From an uncultured Maritalea sp. (GTDB lineage Bacteria; Pseudomonadota; Alphaproteobacteria; Rhizobiales; Devosiaceae): DNA of 17,421 nucleotides. Below, piece by piece: positions 6,925 to 14,824 of this stretch; position 1 is the stretch's first letter, and each line of letters begins with the position of its first letter. Below the pieces are notes generated by a model, which made no database searches, was not told the origin of the DNA, and worked only from the letters and a program-made list of their open reading frames with translations. Made by a program: the position numbers and the translations under genes. The stretch spans positions 1-17,421 of the forward strand of contig CAJXLH010000017.1 in the NCBI GenBank assembly GCA_913055925.1, given 5' to 3'.

Positions 6925-8016
6925 TTAAACGACAGCAATCTCGCGTGAGCGTTCAGAAAGCACTTCGGGACCGTTCGCGCGCAGATAAACGATCTCTTCC
7001 AAACGCACGCCAAATTCTTGCGGCAGGTAGATGCCTGGCTCGATGGAAAAGACCATGCCTTCATCCAGAACCACATCTGAAGTGGCGGTGATGTATGGCG
7101 GCTCGTGAATTTCAATGCCCAAACCATGGCCTGTGCGGTGCGTGAAAAATTCGCCATATCCCGCTTCGGTGATCACGTTGCGTGCTGCTGCATCAACCTC
7201 TGACGCTTTGACGCCGGGCTTTGCCGTTGCCAAAGCCGCTTGAACAGCTTTTTCGACAATGCCGTGAATTTTTTTGTGCTTAGCTGTTGGCTCGCCGATT
7301 GAAACCATACGCGTAATGTCGCTTGGATAGCCTTCTTTTGTGCCGCCCAGATCAACAACGATCAAATCACCATCTTTAAGCACACGGTCGCTTGTGTGGT
7401 GGTGCGGGAACGCACCATTTTCGCTTGCGCCGACAATATCAAAAATCGGCGTCGCGCCTTCTGCAATGAAGAAGTTCTTGATGGCTTCGGCAACCTCATG
7501 TTCCGTGGCGCCAGCACGAATGGTCTTTGCGGCCACTTCTTGCGCGCGATCAGCAAGAAGCGCATTCATTTTGAGCTTTTCAAACTCTTCTTCTGACTTG
7601 CGGACGCGCAATGCACCAATGGTCGGCTCGGTGAAGCAATGAGTTGCTTGCGGCATTTCTTGAAGCAACGCCAAAGCGATATCAGCACGCATGGTTTCAT
7701 CAAGTGAAACCTTGTTGATTTCAGGCGCGACTTTAGAAAGCGCAGCTTTCAGAGCCGCAGTTGGGCCCTCGGCATCTGCCCATTTGAAAAACTCAATATC
7801 GGTATGCGCCCGCACCGCATCTGCATTTAATGCAGGCATCACAAATGCTTCATGCTTTGCACCAATCAGTAGCAGGCACATGCGTTCGTCCGGATAAGGG
7901 GTATAGTCAAGCAAATATTGGATGTGTGAACTTGGACCTAGCGCCACAAGCTCGATATTTTCAGATTTCATTTGCGCGCGCAGCGCCGCAAGACGTGCTT
8001 GAGTGTTTACACCCAT
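6925..8016 (-). CDS. M24 family metallopeptidase (Xaa-Pro aminopeptidase/dipeptidase-like)
   Basis: A 363-residue pita-bread hydrolase, probably releasing the N-terminal residue from Xaa-Pro peptides, with no signal peptide and so cytosolic. The N-terminal creatinase-like domain (about 1-135) is followed by the catalytic M24 domain. All five dinuclear-metal ligands are visible: D222 in VVDLGG, D233 in PSDITR, H297 in HRTGHGLG, E326 in FSIEPGIY, and E340 in VRLEEIV. HEPPY is also conserved. An in-frame ATG at 8041-8043 would add nine residues. I chose the ATG at 8014-8016 because GGGGGAAA stands just before it and because the fold begins there. It shares a strand with the large secreted-protein gene upstream but is separated from it by a terminator. 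Creatinase-family relatives acting on non-peptides cannot be fully excluded. Confidence 0.88.
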   Translation of the reverse strand: MGVNTQARLAALRAQMKSENIELVALGPSSHIQYLLDYTPYPDERMCLLLIGAKHEAFVMPALNADAVRAHTDIEFFKWADAEGPTAALKAALSKVAPEINKVSLDETMRADIALALLQEMPQATHCFTEPTIGALRVRKSEEEFEKLKMNALLADRAQEVAAKTIRAGATEHEVAEAIKNFFIAEGATPIFDIVGASENGAFPHHHTSDRVLKDGDLIVVDLGGTKEGYPSDITRMVSIGEPTAKHKKIHGIVEKAVQAALATAKPGVKASEVDAAARNVITEAGYGEFFTHRTGHGLGIEIHEPPYITATSDVVLDEGMVFSIEPGIYLPQEFGVRLEEIVYLRANGPEVLSERSREIAVV

Positions 8017-8070
8017 GATTTCCCCCAAAGCCTTCACCCTCATTCTAAACGGGGTGTAAGTAAAATTTTT

Positions 8071-8083
8071 TTGATAAAATCAA
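8071..8083. promoter_or_regulatory. Small perfect palindrome upstream of the M24 gene
   Basis: TTGAT-AAA-ATCAA is a perfect 13-base palindrome in an AT-rich stretch 55 bases upstream of the chosen M24 start, inside the 143-bp gap after the secreted-protein gene. Position suits a regulator site, but AT-rich palindromes this short arise easily by chance. Confidence 0.2.
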
Positions 8084-8108
8084 TATTTTTTGGCAACTTG
8101 TCAAATGA

Positions 8109-8132
8109 AAAGGCGGTCCGTGAACCGCCTTT
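8109..8132 (-). terminator. Rho-independent terminator of the large secreted-protein gene
   Basis: A perfect 9-bp stem, AAAGGCGGT paired with ACCGCCTTT around a six-base loop, starts 27 bases past the stop codon on the minus strand. There it runs into TTTTCATTT. Placement and structure fit an intrinsic terminator separating this gene from the downstream M24 gene on the same strand. Confidence 0.7.
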
Positions 8133-8159
8133 CATCTAATTTCGTCCGTAACTGGTCCT

Positions 8160-10595
8160 TTAGCGGGCGACACAATCCATGTTTGGCGTGTTGCCACCAC
8201 GTACCACCAACTGCTCATTGGAAATAGACGCGCTTGTGCGGCCCCAAATATTTTGACTGCGACCGGCCACTTCGGCACGAACAACTGCAAACTGCCCGTC
8301 GATGATGGCCAGACCATGATTTGGCGCGATCAAGGCGTAGGCTGTGCGGCCACCACATTGATAGGTTTTCACAAATGCATCTTGGTCAGCGCGGGCCATA
8401 TTGGCGTTGACGGAGAATTGCACGTCACTATTAGGCGACGCGAGACGCGCCACACAGCCGCCATTGCGCTTTCGGATTTCCCATGATTGGCCGGATTGCG
8501 CTGTGACAGACAGGCGGGCACCGGGCGGAATTTCGCGGACGCGCTGACGTTGACCATTTGATGTGATTTCAAACAGATCAAGCACGTCGCCGCCTCTGTT
8601 CACAAAGGACGACCGTACGCGATCTTGGCCGGTTGGTGTAGGCACTTCTGTTTGGGTGCACAAGAAGTTTGGATTGCTTTGATAAGCTTCCAATGCGCGT
8701 TTTGCGCCCACATTACCGCCTTCGATTTCCACTTTAAACTGGCCGTTGCTGCGTTCTGAGATCGCACCAAAAATATCAAGGAATGTGTTGAGCACTTCCT
8801 CTTCGCGTGTTGGCTGATCTGGGGTTACAGGATCTGGCTCCGGCTCAGGGATGTAAGGTTTACATGCGGCCACAAAATTGCGGACCGGACCGGCGCTCCC
8901 TTTGAGCGAATAGGTCGCCATGCGTTCGCCATCTATGACAATGTGCACGATATTGCCTGCAGCTAGACTGCCCCAAAACGGATCGGACATTTCTGCTTTT
9001 GAGATTGGCAAAGTACCCCACTCGATGCCCGGTACGTTACGCGTGCGGGCAAACATGGTGCCTTGATTGCCAACCGTATCCCAGAACACATCAAGATCAG
9101 TGAACTGGCTCATGCCAATTGGCGCTGAAGCGAACATAATCTCGGCAAAACCTTCACCCGGTACGCAACGCGCTTCCAAGCCAATGCGGTCAGTCGACAC
9201 GTCACCAAAAATCAAGCGATGCTGGCCATTGCTCATGCGCGACTTGCTCCATTTAAGGCTCGCGTCGCCCGTGACATCGCCGATAACGCTCGGTCCATTG
9301 AAACGTTGGTTACAAGCGCGGACAAACTCACGCACTGGACCTGCAGAGCCTTTTAGCGACAAGCGTAAACGGTGGACATCATCTGCGATGAGGGTGTGAG
9401 CACTACCTGCAATCAAACCGTTCCAAAGTCCGTTGCTGGTGCTCAATGTGAACCGCGGCGCAGCATTATCAGGACCGCCAGGCGCGCGGCCGATGATGGC
9501 ACTTTGATTACCTTTGTAGCGACCCGCCCACATTTCTAAATCCACACGACCCGAAAGCTGCGCGCGATTAGGGAAGCCTGTGATGTAAATATCCGCTTCA
9601 CGCGAACCTGGGTCACACACGGCGACAAAACCCGCTGCGCGATTGTTGCTGGCAAAACGGATTTGTGCCTGGTCGTCGGCGCTGCGCGGGGCGGTGAACC
9701 GCCAAGTAAAGCCAGTGCTTAAGCTGGTGTCGGTGACATATTGCGGTTTTGGCGTCAGGGTGACGTCGAAGTTTTCCGCGCAAATGTCTCGTTTAACGCT
9801 GGCTGTCGCGCCGGATGCAAATTCGACCTTGATGTCCGCTTCACACTCAAATGCGCCAGCGCCAACCGCTAGACGGGTGCGTACACCTTTTGTAATCCAA
9901 CGCAGGATCGGCACGCGCCGACCATCTACACGCACAATTGTAATCCGATCGTCTGACACGGTGGTACGTACGGTAAAGACCTCGAAATACTCGCGGTCCG
10001 GCTCCATATCCAAAACAACTTCATTGTTGTTCGCGCATAGATCTACTTGTTTGTTGAAGGTTTTGCCGTTCGACAATAGGGCTTCCAACTGGCGGGAGCA
10101 TTTATACCCAGATGGACCACGACGGAGCGTAAACTCGACCCGATTTGAATCCATAAAAGCGGTATAGCTTTGCGGCTTACCATCCAACGCGAGCGATAAA
10201 ATCCGCACCTCAGAATCAGCAGACACGATAGAGATTTGCTTTTGAGACGCGCCGCTACCTGTATCTTCAAAGCTCACATCGATCTGCCAAACGCTCTCAC
10301 ACAAATCGAATTGTTTGCGCAAGAAGCGGCCATTTTTGGCAATGACCGAAATGGTGTATTTGCAACGGAAGCTGCTCACTTCATCGCGAATCTCAACAAA
10401 GGTATAGCCCTGTTGGCTTGAGATGATGTTGGCCTCGCGCCCATCAACAAACACCGTTTTAAGCACCGTGTCTGACGGTGATGTGCGGATGGTCAAAACG
10501 CGGGTGGAAAGCTGCGCAAAGGCTGAAGCGCCAAGGGCAAAAAGGATAAACAATGTTGCCGCTAGGCGAAAAAAGACTTTATTGGCGCGATGCAT
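8160..10595 (-). CDS. Large secreted mosaic protein (811 aa) with internal repeats and a VHL-beta-like domain
   Basis: No named family is recognised for the whole protein. Residues 1-28 are a Sec signal peptide (hydrophobic core, cleavage near ASAFAQ). Three tandem repeats follow (about 33-109, 119-196, 206-281), each with VDG or LDG and two cysteines exactly 21 apart (C78/C99, C166/C187, C251/C272), the second in DLC or DIC. Two longer modules follow (about 297-430, 448-580). Each has a cysteine pair 101 apart (C327/C428, C477/C578), and each ends in SLKGSAGPVR then FV.AC. A proline-rich linker (582-596) leads to the C-terminal part. Residues about 660-716 match the plan of the von Hippel-Lindau beta domain (FVNRGGDVLDLFEI, IPPGARLSV, W705). 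A final segment with C747 and C808 loosely resembles MliC-like folds. GAGGGAC precedes the ATG. It has its own promoter and terminator. A periplasmic or surface binding role is a guess. Confidence 0.85.
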   Translation of the reverse strand: MHRANKVFFRLAATLFILFALGASAFAQLSTRVLTIRTSPSDTVLKTVFVDGREANIISSQQGYTFVEIRDEVSSFRCKYTISVIAKNGRFLRKQFDLCESVWQIDVSFEDTGSGASQKQISIVSADSEVRILSLALDGKPQSYTAFMDSNRVEFTLRRGPSGYKCSRQLEALLSNGKTFNKQVDLCANNNEVVLDMEPDREYFEVFTVRTTVSDDRITIVRVDGRRVPILRWITKGVRTRLAVGAGAFECEADIKVEFASGATASVKRDICAENFDVTLTPKPQYVTDTSLSTGFTWRFTAPRSADDQAQIRFASNNRAAGFVAVCDPGSREADIYITGFPNRAQLSGRVDLEMWAGRYKGNQSAIIGRAPGGPDNAAPRFTLSTSNGLWNGLIAGSAHTLIADDVHRLRLSLKGSAGPVREFVRACNQRFNGPSVIGDVTGDASLKWSKSRMSNGQHRLIFGDVSTDRIGLEARCVPGEGFAEIMFASAPIGMSQFTDLDVFWDTVGNQGTMFARTRNVPGIEWGTLPISKAEMSDPFWGSLAAGNIVHIVIDGERMATYSLKGSAGPVRNFVAACKPYIPEPEPDPVTPDQPTREEEVLNTFLDIFGAISERSNGQFKVEIEGGNVGAKRALEAYQSNPNFLCTQTEVPTPTGQDRVRSSFVNRGGDVLDLFEITSNGQRQRVREIPPGARLSVTAQSGQSWEIRKRNGGCVARLASPNSDVQFSVNANMARADQDAFVKTYQCGGRTAYALIAPNHGLAIIDGQFAVVRAEVAGRSQNIWGRTSASISNEQLVVRGGNTPNMDCVAR

Positions 10596-10639
10596 ATTTT
10601 GTCCCTCAGATGTTCAGCGCCCCCCGCGCCTTATCTTCG

Positions 10640-10667
10640 AGTATATTCAATCGCGCCAATATGTCTA
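10640..10667 (-). promoter_or_regulatory. Predicted sigma-70-like promoter of the large secreted-protein gene
   Basis: On the minus strand TAGACA (10662-10667, five of six to -35) and TATACT (10640-10645, five of six to -10) are 16 bases apart. This predicts a start near 10633 and a leader of about 38 bases. It lies between the end of hutU and the gene, implying transcription independent of the hut operon. Confidence 0.5.
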
Positions 10668-10701
10668 AATTATGTATGGCGACCCGCTTGGCGGGCGGGA
10701 A

Positions 10702-12372
10702 TTACAAAATGCCCGGCAGGTTCAGGCCCTTTTCGCGCGCGCAATCTTGAGCGATTTCATAACCCGCATCTGCATGGCGCATGACGCCGGTGGCCGGGTC
10801 GTTCCACAGAACACGCTCAAGACGTTTCGCCGCTTCTGGCGTGCCATCTGCCACAATCACCACACCTGCATGTTGCGAGTAGCCCATGCCAACGCCGCCG
10901 CCATGGTGAAGGGACACCCAAGTGGCACCGGAGGCGGTGTTTAAAAGCGCGTTGAGCAAAGGCCAATCTGATACGGCATCTGACCCGTCTTTCATGGCTT
11001 CTGTTTCGCGGTTTGGCGAGGCAACAGAACCGCTGTCCAAATGGTCGCGCCCAATAACCACTGGCGCTTCCAATTCGCCATTGGCGACCATTTCATTAAA
11101 CGCCATACCGAGGCGATGTCGGTCGCCCAAACCGACCCAGCAGATCCGCGCCGGAAGCCCTTGGAACGCAATGCGTTCGCGCGCCATATCGAGCCAGTTG
11201 TGCAAATGCTTGTTGTCTGGCAGCAGCTCTTTGACCTTTTGGTCCGTCTTATAAATATCTTCCGGGTTACCCGATAGCGCTGCCCAACGGAACGGGCCTA
11301 CACCCTGACAGAAAAGCGGGCGAATATAAGCGGGCACAAAGCCTGGGAAATCAAACGCGTTTTCCAAACCCTCATCTTTTGCGACCTGACGAATATTGTT
11401 GCCGTAGTCAACCGTTGGGATGCCCCTCTGATGGAAATCGAGCATGGCTTGCACTTGCACTTTCATTGAAGCGCGCGCTTCTTTTTCCACTAGCTTGGGA
11501 TCGCTCTCGCGCTTTTCGCGCCAGTCCGCCATCGACCAACCGACGGGCAAATAGCCATTGATCGGATCGTGGGCCGAGGTCTGGTCCGTCACAATATCGG
11601 GGCGCACATTGCGTTTGACCAATTCAGGGAAAACATCCGCCGCGTTGCCCAACAGGCCAACCGACTTGGCTTCACCTGCCTTGGTCCAGCGCGCAATCAT
11701 ATCGAGCGCTTCATCAAGACTTTCGGTTTTCTCGTCGATATAGCGAGTGCGCAGGCGGAAATCGATGCTGTCAGGGTTACATTCGACCGCAAGGCATGAC
11801 GCACCTGCCATCACGGCGGCAAGCGGCTGTGCGCCGCCCATACCGCCAAGGCCCCCGGTCAAAATCCATTTGCCCGTGAGGTCGCCGCCATAGTGCTGGC
11901 GTCCGGCTTCCGCAAACGTTTCATAGGTGCCCTGCACGATGCCTTGGGAGCCGATATAGATCCACGACCCTGCGGTCATTTGGCCGTACATGGCCAAGCC
12001 CTTTTTATCGAGCTCGTTAAAGTGATCCCAATTGGCCCATTCCGGCACAAGGTTGGAGTTGGCGATCAGCACCCGTGGCGCATCCGCATGGGTGCGGAAC
12101 ACACCAACCGGCTTGCCGGATTGAACGAGCAGTGTTTCGTCGGTCTTAAGGGTCTTGAGCGTATCGACGATTTTATCGAAATCGCGCCAAGTACGGGCCG
12201 CGCGGCCAATGCCGCCATAGACCACCAATTCATGGGGATTTTCCGCCACGTCTGGATCGAGATTATTCATCATCATGCGCATCGGCGCTTCAGTGGTCCA
12301 ATCACCACAAATGAGGTCTGGGCCGATTGGTGAGCGCACAGTGCGGGCGTTTTTGCGTGGATTATCTGTCAT
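10702..12372 (-). CDS. hutU: Urocanate hydratase (urocanase)
   Basis: Converts urocanate to 4-imidazolone-5-propionate using tightly bound NAD+, the second step of histidine degradation, in the cytosol. The 556-residue length is the family norm. The NAD-binding glycine loop TGGLGGMGGAQPLA is at about 172-185. The signature FQGLPARICW ends near C411, the counterpart of the active-site Cys410 of the Pseudomonas enzyme. VSLHHGGGVGMGYSQHAG is near the C-terminus. The frame is open a further 71 codons upstream, but that stretch has no urocanase character. The ATG at 12370-12372 has an excellent ribosome site (AGGGAGGA), so it is chosen. It is the last hut gene of the minus-strand operon, 125 bp after hutG, with a palindromic repeat in that gap. 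Confidence 0.97.
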   Translation of the reverse strand: MTDNPRKNARTVRSPIGPDLICGDWTTEAPMRMMMNNLDPDVAENPHELVVYGGIGRAARTWRDFDKIVDTLKTLKTDETLLVQSGKPVGVFRTHADAPRVLIANSNLVPEWANWDHFNELDKKGLAMYGQMTAGSWIYIGSQGIVQGTYETFAEAGRQHYGGDLTGKWILTGGLGGMGGAQPLAAVMAGASCLAVECNPDSIDFRLRTRYIDEKTESLDEALDMIARWTKAGEAKSVGLLGNAADVFPELVKRNVRPDIVTDQTSAHDPINGYLPVGWSMADWREKRESDPKLVEKEARASMKVQVQAMLDFHQRGIPTVDYGNNIRQVAKDEGLENAFDFPGFVPAYIRPLFCQGVGPFRWAALSGNPEDIYKTDQKVKELLPDNKHLHNWLDMARERIAFQGLPARICWVGLGDRHRLGMAFNEMVANGELEAPVVIGRDHLDSGSVASPNRETEAMKDGSDAVSDWPLLNALLNTASGATWVSLHHGGGVGMGYSQHAGVVIVADGTPEAAKRLERVLWNDPATGVMRHADAGYEIAQDCAREKGLNLPGIL

Positions 12373-12439
12373 CTTGTCCTCCCTCGAGCATATCTTTTTT
12401 GAGTTGAGATCATTCGGGATGCTCTCGTTGTTTGTTTGC

Positions 12440-12483
12440 GCGTGTCTTTGCCCCAAAACCGGAACCACTTTTGGGAGACACGC
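12440..12483. repeat. Palindromic dispersed repeat of the Hyphomicrobiales type, between hutG and hutU
   Basis: Two nested perfect arms are visible: outer GCGTGTCT (12440-12447) with AGACACGC (12476-12483), and inner CCCAAAA (12452-12458) with TTTTGGG (12469-12475), around CCGGAACCAC. Four bases bulge on one side. From memory, the core (CCAAAAGTGG, then CCGGTTTTGGG on the other strand) is a very common intergenic element of rhizobial genomes. Inside the hut message it would fold into a strong hairpin, which may affect RNA stability or hutU expression. Confidence 0.65.
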
Positions 12484-12497
12484 TGGATGCACTCGGC

Positions 12498-13286
12498 TTA
12501 CGCGGCGCAATATTCGGTCATCATTGTCAGTAGTTGTTTTAGAACTGGCCGCAATTTCGCGGCCTTTTCTGCATCCAATTCCCAAGGCGCACTTTCTGTT
12601 TTCAGATAAGCGGATTGCGCCGTTTCCATTTGAAATGCTTGGACGCCATTATCGCGATCTGCATAGTGCCGCGTGGTCCAGCCGCCTTTAAAGCGGCCAT
12701 TGAGAACGGTTGAAAACACTGAATTTTCGCAGATCTGTTGCGCCTTAATTTCAATCTGATTGGCGCATGTGGTGCCGTTGTTTGTGCCAAGGTTGAGATC
12801 GGGCAACGTGCCGTCAAAAAGAAAAGGCAGAACCGAACGGATTGAGTGGCAATCATAAAGCACCACATCACGGTGCTTATCTTTCAGCCGTGTGATTTGA
12901 TCGCGGATTGCTTGGTGATAGGGCGCGTGAAAAGTTTGCCGACGACGTTCGATTTCTTGCTGGTCGGGTTCCGACCCATCTTTATAAATCGGTTCACCTT
13001 CAAAATCTGTCGTTGGACACAATGTGGTTGTATTTTGCCCGGGGTAAAGCGAAACGCCTTTTGGATCACGATTTGCGTCGATCACATAGCGTGAGAAGTT
13101 TGCTTTGATGATGGTTACATTGTCCAAAAGGCCATCATAGAGTTGATCGATATGCCAATCAGTATCGACCAAAGCGCGCCCGCGTTCGTTTAAACCGTCC
13201 CAAATCTCAGGGGGCACATAGGTGCCAGTGTGCGGCATCCCAAGGACGATCGGGCCGTTGCCGGCGATGATCTCAACCGGCTGCAT
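12498..13286 (-). CDS. hutG: N-formylglutamate deformylase
   Basis: Hydrolyses N-formyl-L-glutamate to glutamate and formate, the last step of the five-step histidine route. The 262-residue protein belongs to the N-formylglutamate amidohydrolase family (zinc-dependent, not the arginase-like formiminoglutamase also called HutG elsewhere). Visible family segments are GMPHTGTYVP (16-25), NFSRYVIDANRDP with a likely metal or substrate role, LYDCHSIRS, and GGWTTRHY. The ATG overlaps the hutH stop by one base (TGATG) and GGAG lies eight bases upstream, so it is translationally coupled to hutH. Presence of the deiminase gene hutF in the same locus confirms which kind of HutG this is. Confidence 0.95.
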   Translation of the reverse strand: MQPVEIIAGNGPIVLGMPHTGTYVPPEIWDGLNERGRALVDTDWHIDQLYDGLLDNVTIIKANFSRYVIDANRDPKGVSLYPGQNTTTLCPTTDFEGEPIYKDGSEPDQQEIERRRQTFHAPYHQAIRDQITRLKDKHRDVVLYDCHSIRSVLPFLFDGTLPDLNLGTNNGTTCANQIEIKAQQICENSVFSTVLNGRFKGGWTTRHYADRDNGVQAFQMETAQSAYLKTESAPWELDAEKAAKLRPVLKQLLTMMTEYCAA

Positions 13287-14824
13287 CAGTTCAGCTCCAA
13301 CGCCACCGCGGCATCAACGAGAAGATCGTTTTTCAAGATGTATGCCCCTGCTTCAACCAATTCTGGCGAGAGGTAGCGGTCTTCTTCAAGTGACGGGATG
13401 TGCTGGCGCAACGTGGCAATTGTTTTTTCAAGGATCGGCGATGTTTTAAGCGGGCCACGCAGTTCAACCCCTTGCGCGGCGCTGAGCAATTCGATGCCCA
13501 GAATGTGCGAGAGGTTGGTGTTCATTTCCAACAAGCGCCGCGCCGCATGGCAAGCCATAGAGACGTGGTCTTCTTGGTTGGCGCTGGTTGGGGTGGAATC
13601 GACCGAGCACGGCGAAGCTTTTTGCTTGTTCTCAGACATCAACGCAGCAGATGTCACCTCAGCAATCATAAAGCCAGAATTAAGACCGGGGTTCGGTGTG
13701 AGAAACGCCGGTAAGCCAAATGAAAGCGCCGGATCGACAAGCAATGCGATGCGGCGTTGCGCGATGGCGCCGATTTCAGCTAGGGCCAATGCGATTTGAT
13801 CAGCTGCAAAAGCGACAGGTTCTGCATGGAAATTGCCGCCAGAGATGATGTCATCATTATCGACGATCAGCGGATTATCAGTGACCGCATTTGCTTCGAT
13901 GAGCAGGGTGTTTGCGGCTTGGCGCAGAATATCGATACAGGCGCCCATCACCTGCGGTTGGCAACGCAAGCAGTATGGATCTTGCACGCGCTCATCATCT
14001 TCGCGATGGCTTTCGCGAATTTCAGAATTAGCGAGTAATTGGCGCAGGGTCGCGGCGGCATCGATTTGCCCGGGCTGTCCGCGCAAAGTTTGAATTTCTT
14101 CTCGGAACGGCGCATGAGAACCCATTGCGGCATCGGTGGACAAAGCGCCGGTGACGAGCGCAGACTTTGCCAAGCCCCATGCATCGAAAAGCCCCGCAAG
14201 CGCCAGAGCGGTTGATGTTTGTGTCCCATTAATCATCGCGAGGCCTTCTTTCGGTCCCAAAATGATGGGCGTGAGACCCGCGCGTTCCAGCGCGGCGCGA
14301 CCTGAAAGCCGTTCGCCTTCATAATAGGCTTCGCCCTCACCGATCATCACGGCGGTCAAATGGGCGAGTGGCGCGAGATCGCCTGATGCGCCAACAGAGC
14401 CTTGCCCGGGAATAACTGGCACCACGCCTTTAGCCAGCATCTGCTGCAACAGATCAACGGTTTCCCACTTTGTGCCAGACGCGCCGCGACCGAGCGACAA
14501 AAGCTTCAAGGTCATGATCAAACGCACAACATTTTCGCTCAAGGGATCACCAACGCCTGAGGCGTGCGACAAGATCAAATTGCGCTGCAAAGTGGAGGTA
14601 TCCTCTGGCGCGATGCGTGTTTTGGCGAGTTTGCCAAAGCCGGTGTTCACACCGTAAACCGCACTATCGCCAGCCGCCGCGTTTTCGATCACAGCCGCCG
14701 CTTTTTCGATTTTTGGGCGGGCGCTATCCACCAATCGGGCCGGCGTGCCGTGCCGATAAATAGTTTCAAGCTCGACGAGCGTTGCCTTGCCGGGTGTGAA
14801 GATGATCTTGGTTTGGTCAATCAC
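13286..14824 (-). CDS. hutH: Histidine ammonia-lyase (histidase), GTG start
   Basis: Removes ammonia from histidine to give urocanate, the first step of histidine degradation. The Ala-Ser-Gly that cyclises to the MIO cofactor is A146-S147-G148 in GSVGASGDLAPLAHL. YGVNTGFG (57-64), where the tyrosine is catalytic, is present, as are QRNLILSHASG and QDPYCLR-like VQDPYCLRCQPQ. The frame has ATG codons at 14867-14869 and 14837-14839, but these lie well inside hutI. I chose the GTG at 14822-14824: GGGGGAAA precedes it by about six bases, it overlaps the hutI stop by only eight bases (GTGATTGA), and the protein then begins MIDQTKIIFTPG, giving 512 residues as in known histidases. It is coupled to hutI upstream and hutG downstream. 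Confidence 0.96.
   Translation of the reverse strand: MIDQTKIIFTPGKATLVELETIYRHGTPARLVDSARPKIEKAAAVIENAAAGDSAVYGVNTGFGKLAKTRIAPEDTSTLQRNLILSHASGVGDPLSENVVRLIMTLKLLSLGRGASGTKWETVDLLQQMLAKGVVPVIPGQGSVGASGDLAPLAHLTAVMIGEGEAYYEGERLSGRAALERAGLTPIILGPKEGLAMINGTQTSTALALAGLFDAWGLAKSALVTGALSTDAAMGSHAPFREEIQTLRGQPGQIDAAATLRQLLANSEIRESHREDDERVQDPYCLRCQPQVMGACIDILRQAANTLLIEANAVTDNPLIVDNDDIISGGNFHAEPVAFAADQIALALAEIGAIAQRRIALLVDPALSFGLPAFLTPNPGLNSGFMIAEVTSAALMSENKQKASPCSVDSTPTSANQEDHVSMACHAARRLLEMNTNLSHILGIELLSAAQGVELRGPLKTSPILEKTIATLRQHIPSLEEDRYLSPELVEAGAYILKNDLLVDAAVALELN

Noticed and set aside
9643..10167. A 174-codon open frame on the plus strand opposite the large secreted protein
   Set aside because: The minus-strand frame has a signal peptide, ribosome site, promoter, terminator and internal repeats. 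The plus-strand product is Ser/Arg/Thr-rich and featureless.
10683..10695. CCCGC-TTG-GCGGG hairpin just after hutU as a terminator
   Set aside because: The stem is only five pairs with a three-base loop and no T tract on the minus strand. It is too weak to call as a terminator.
12373..12585. Upstream extension of hutU by 71 residues
   Set aside because: The extension contains the palindromic repeat and runs into hutG. The ATG at 12370-12372 has a near-perfect ribosome site and gives the normal urocanase length.
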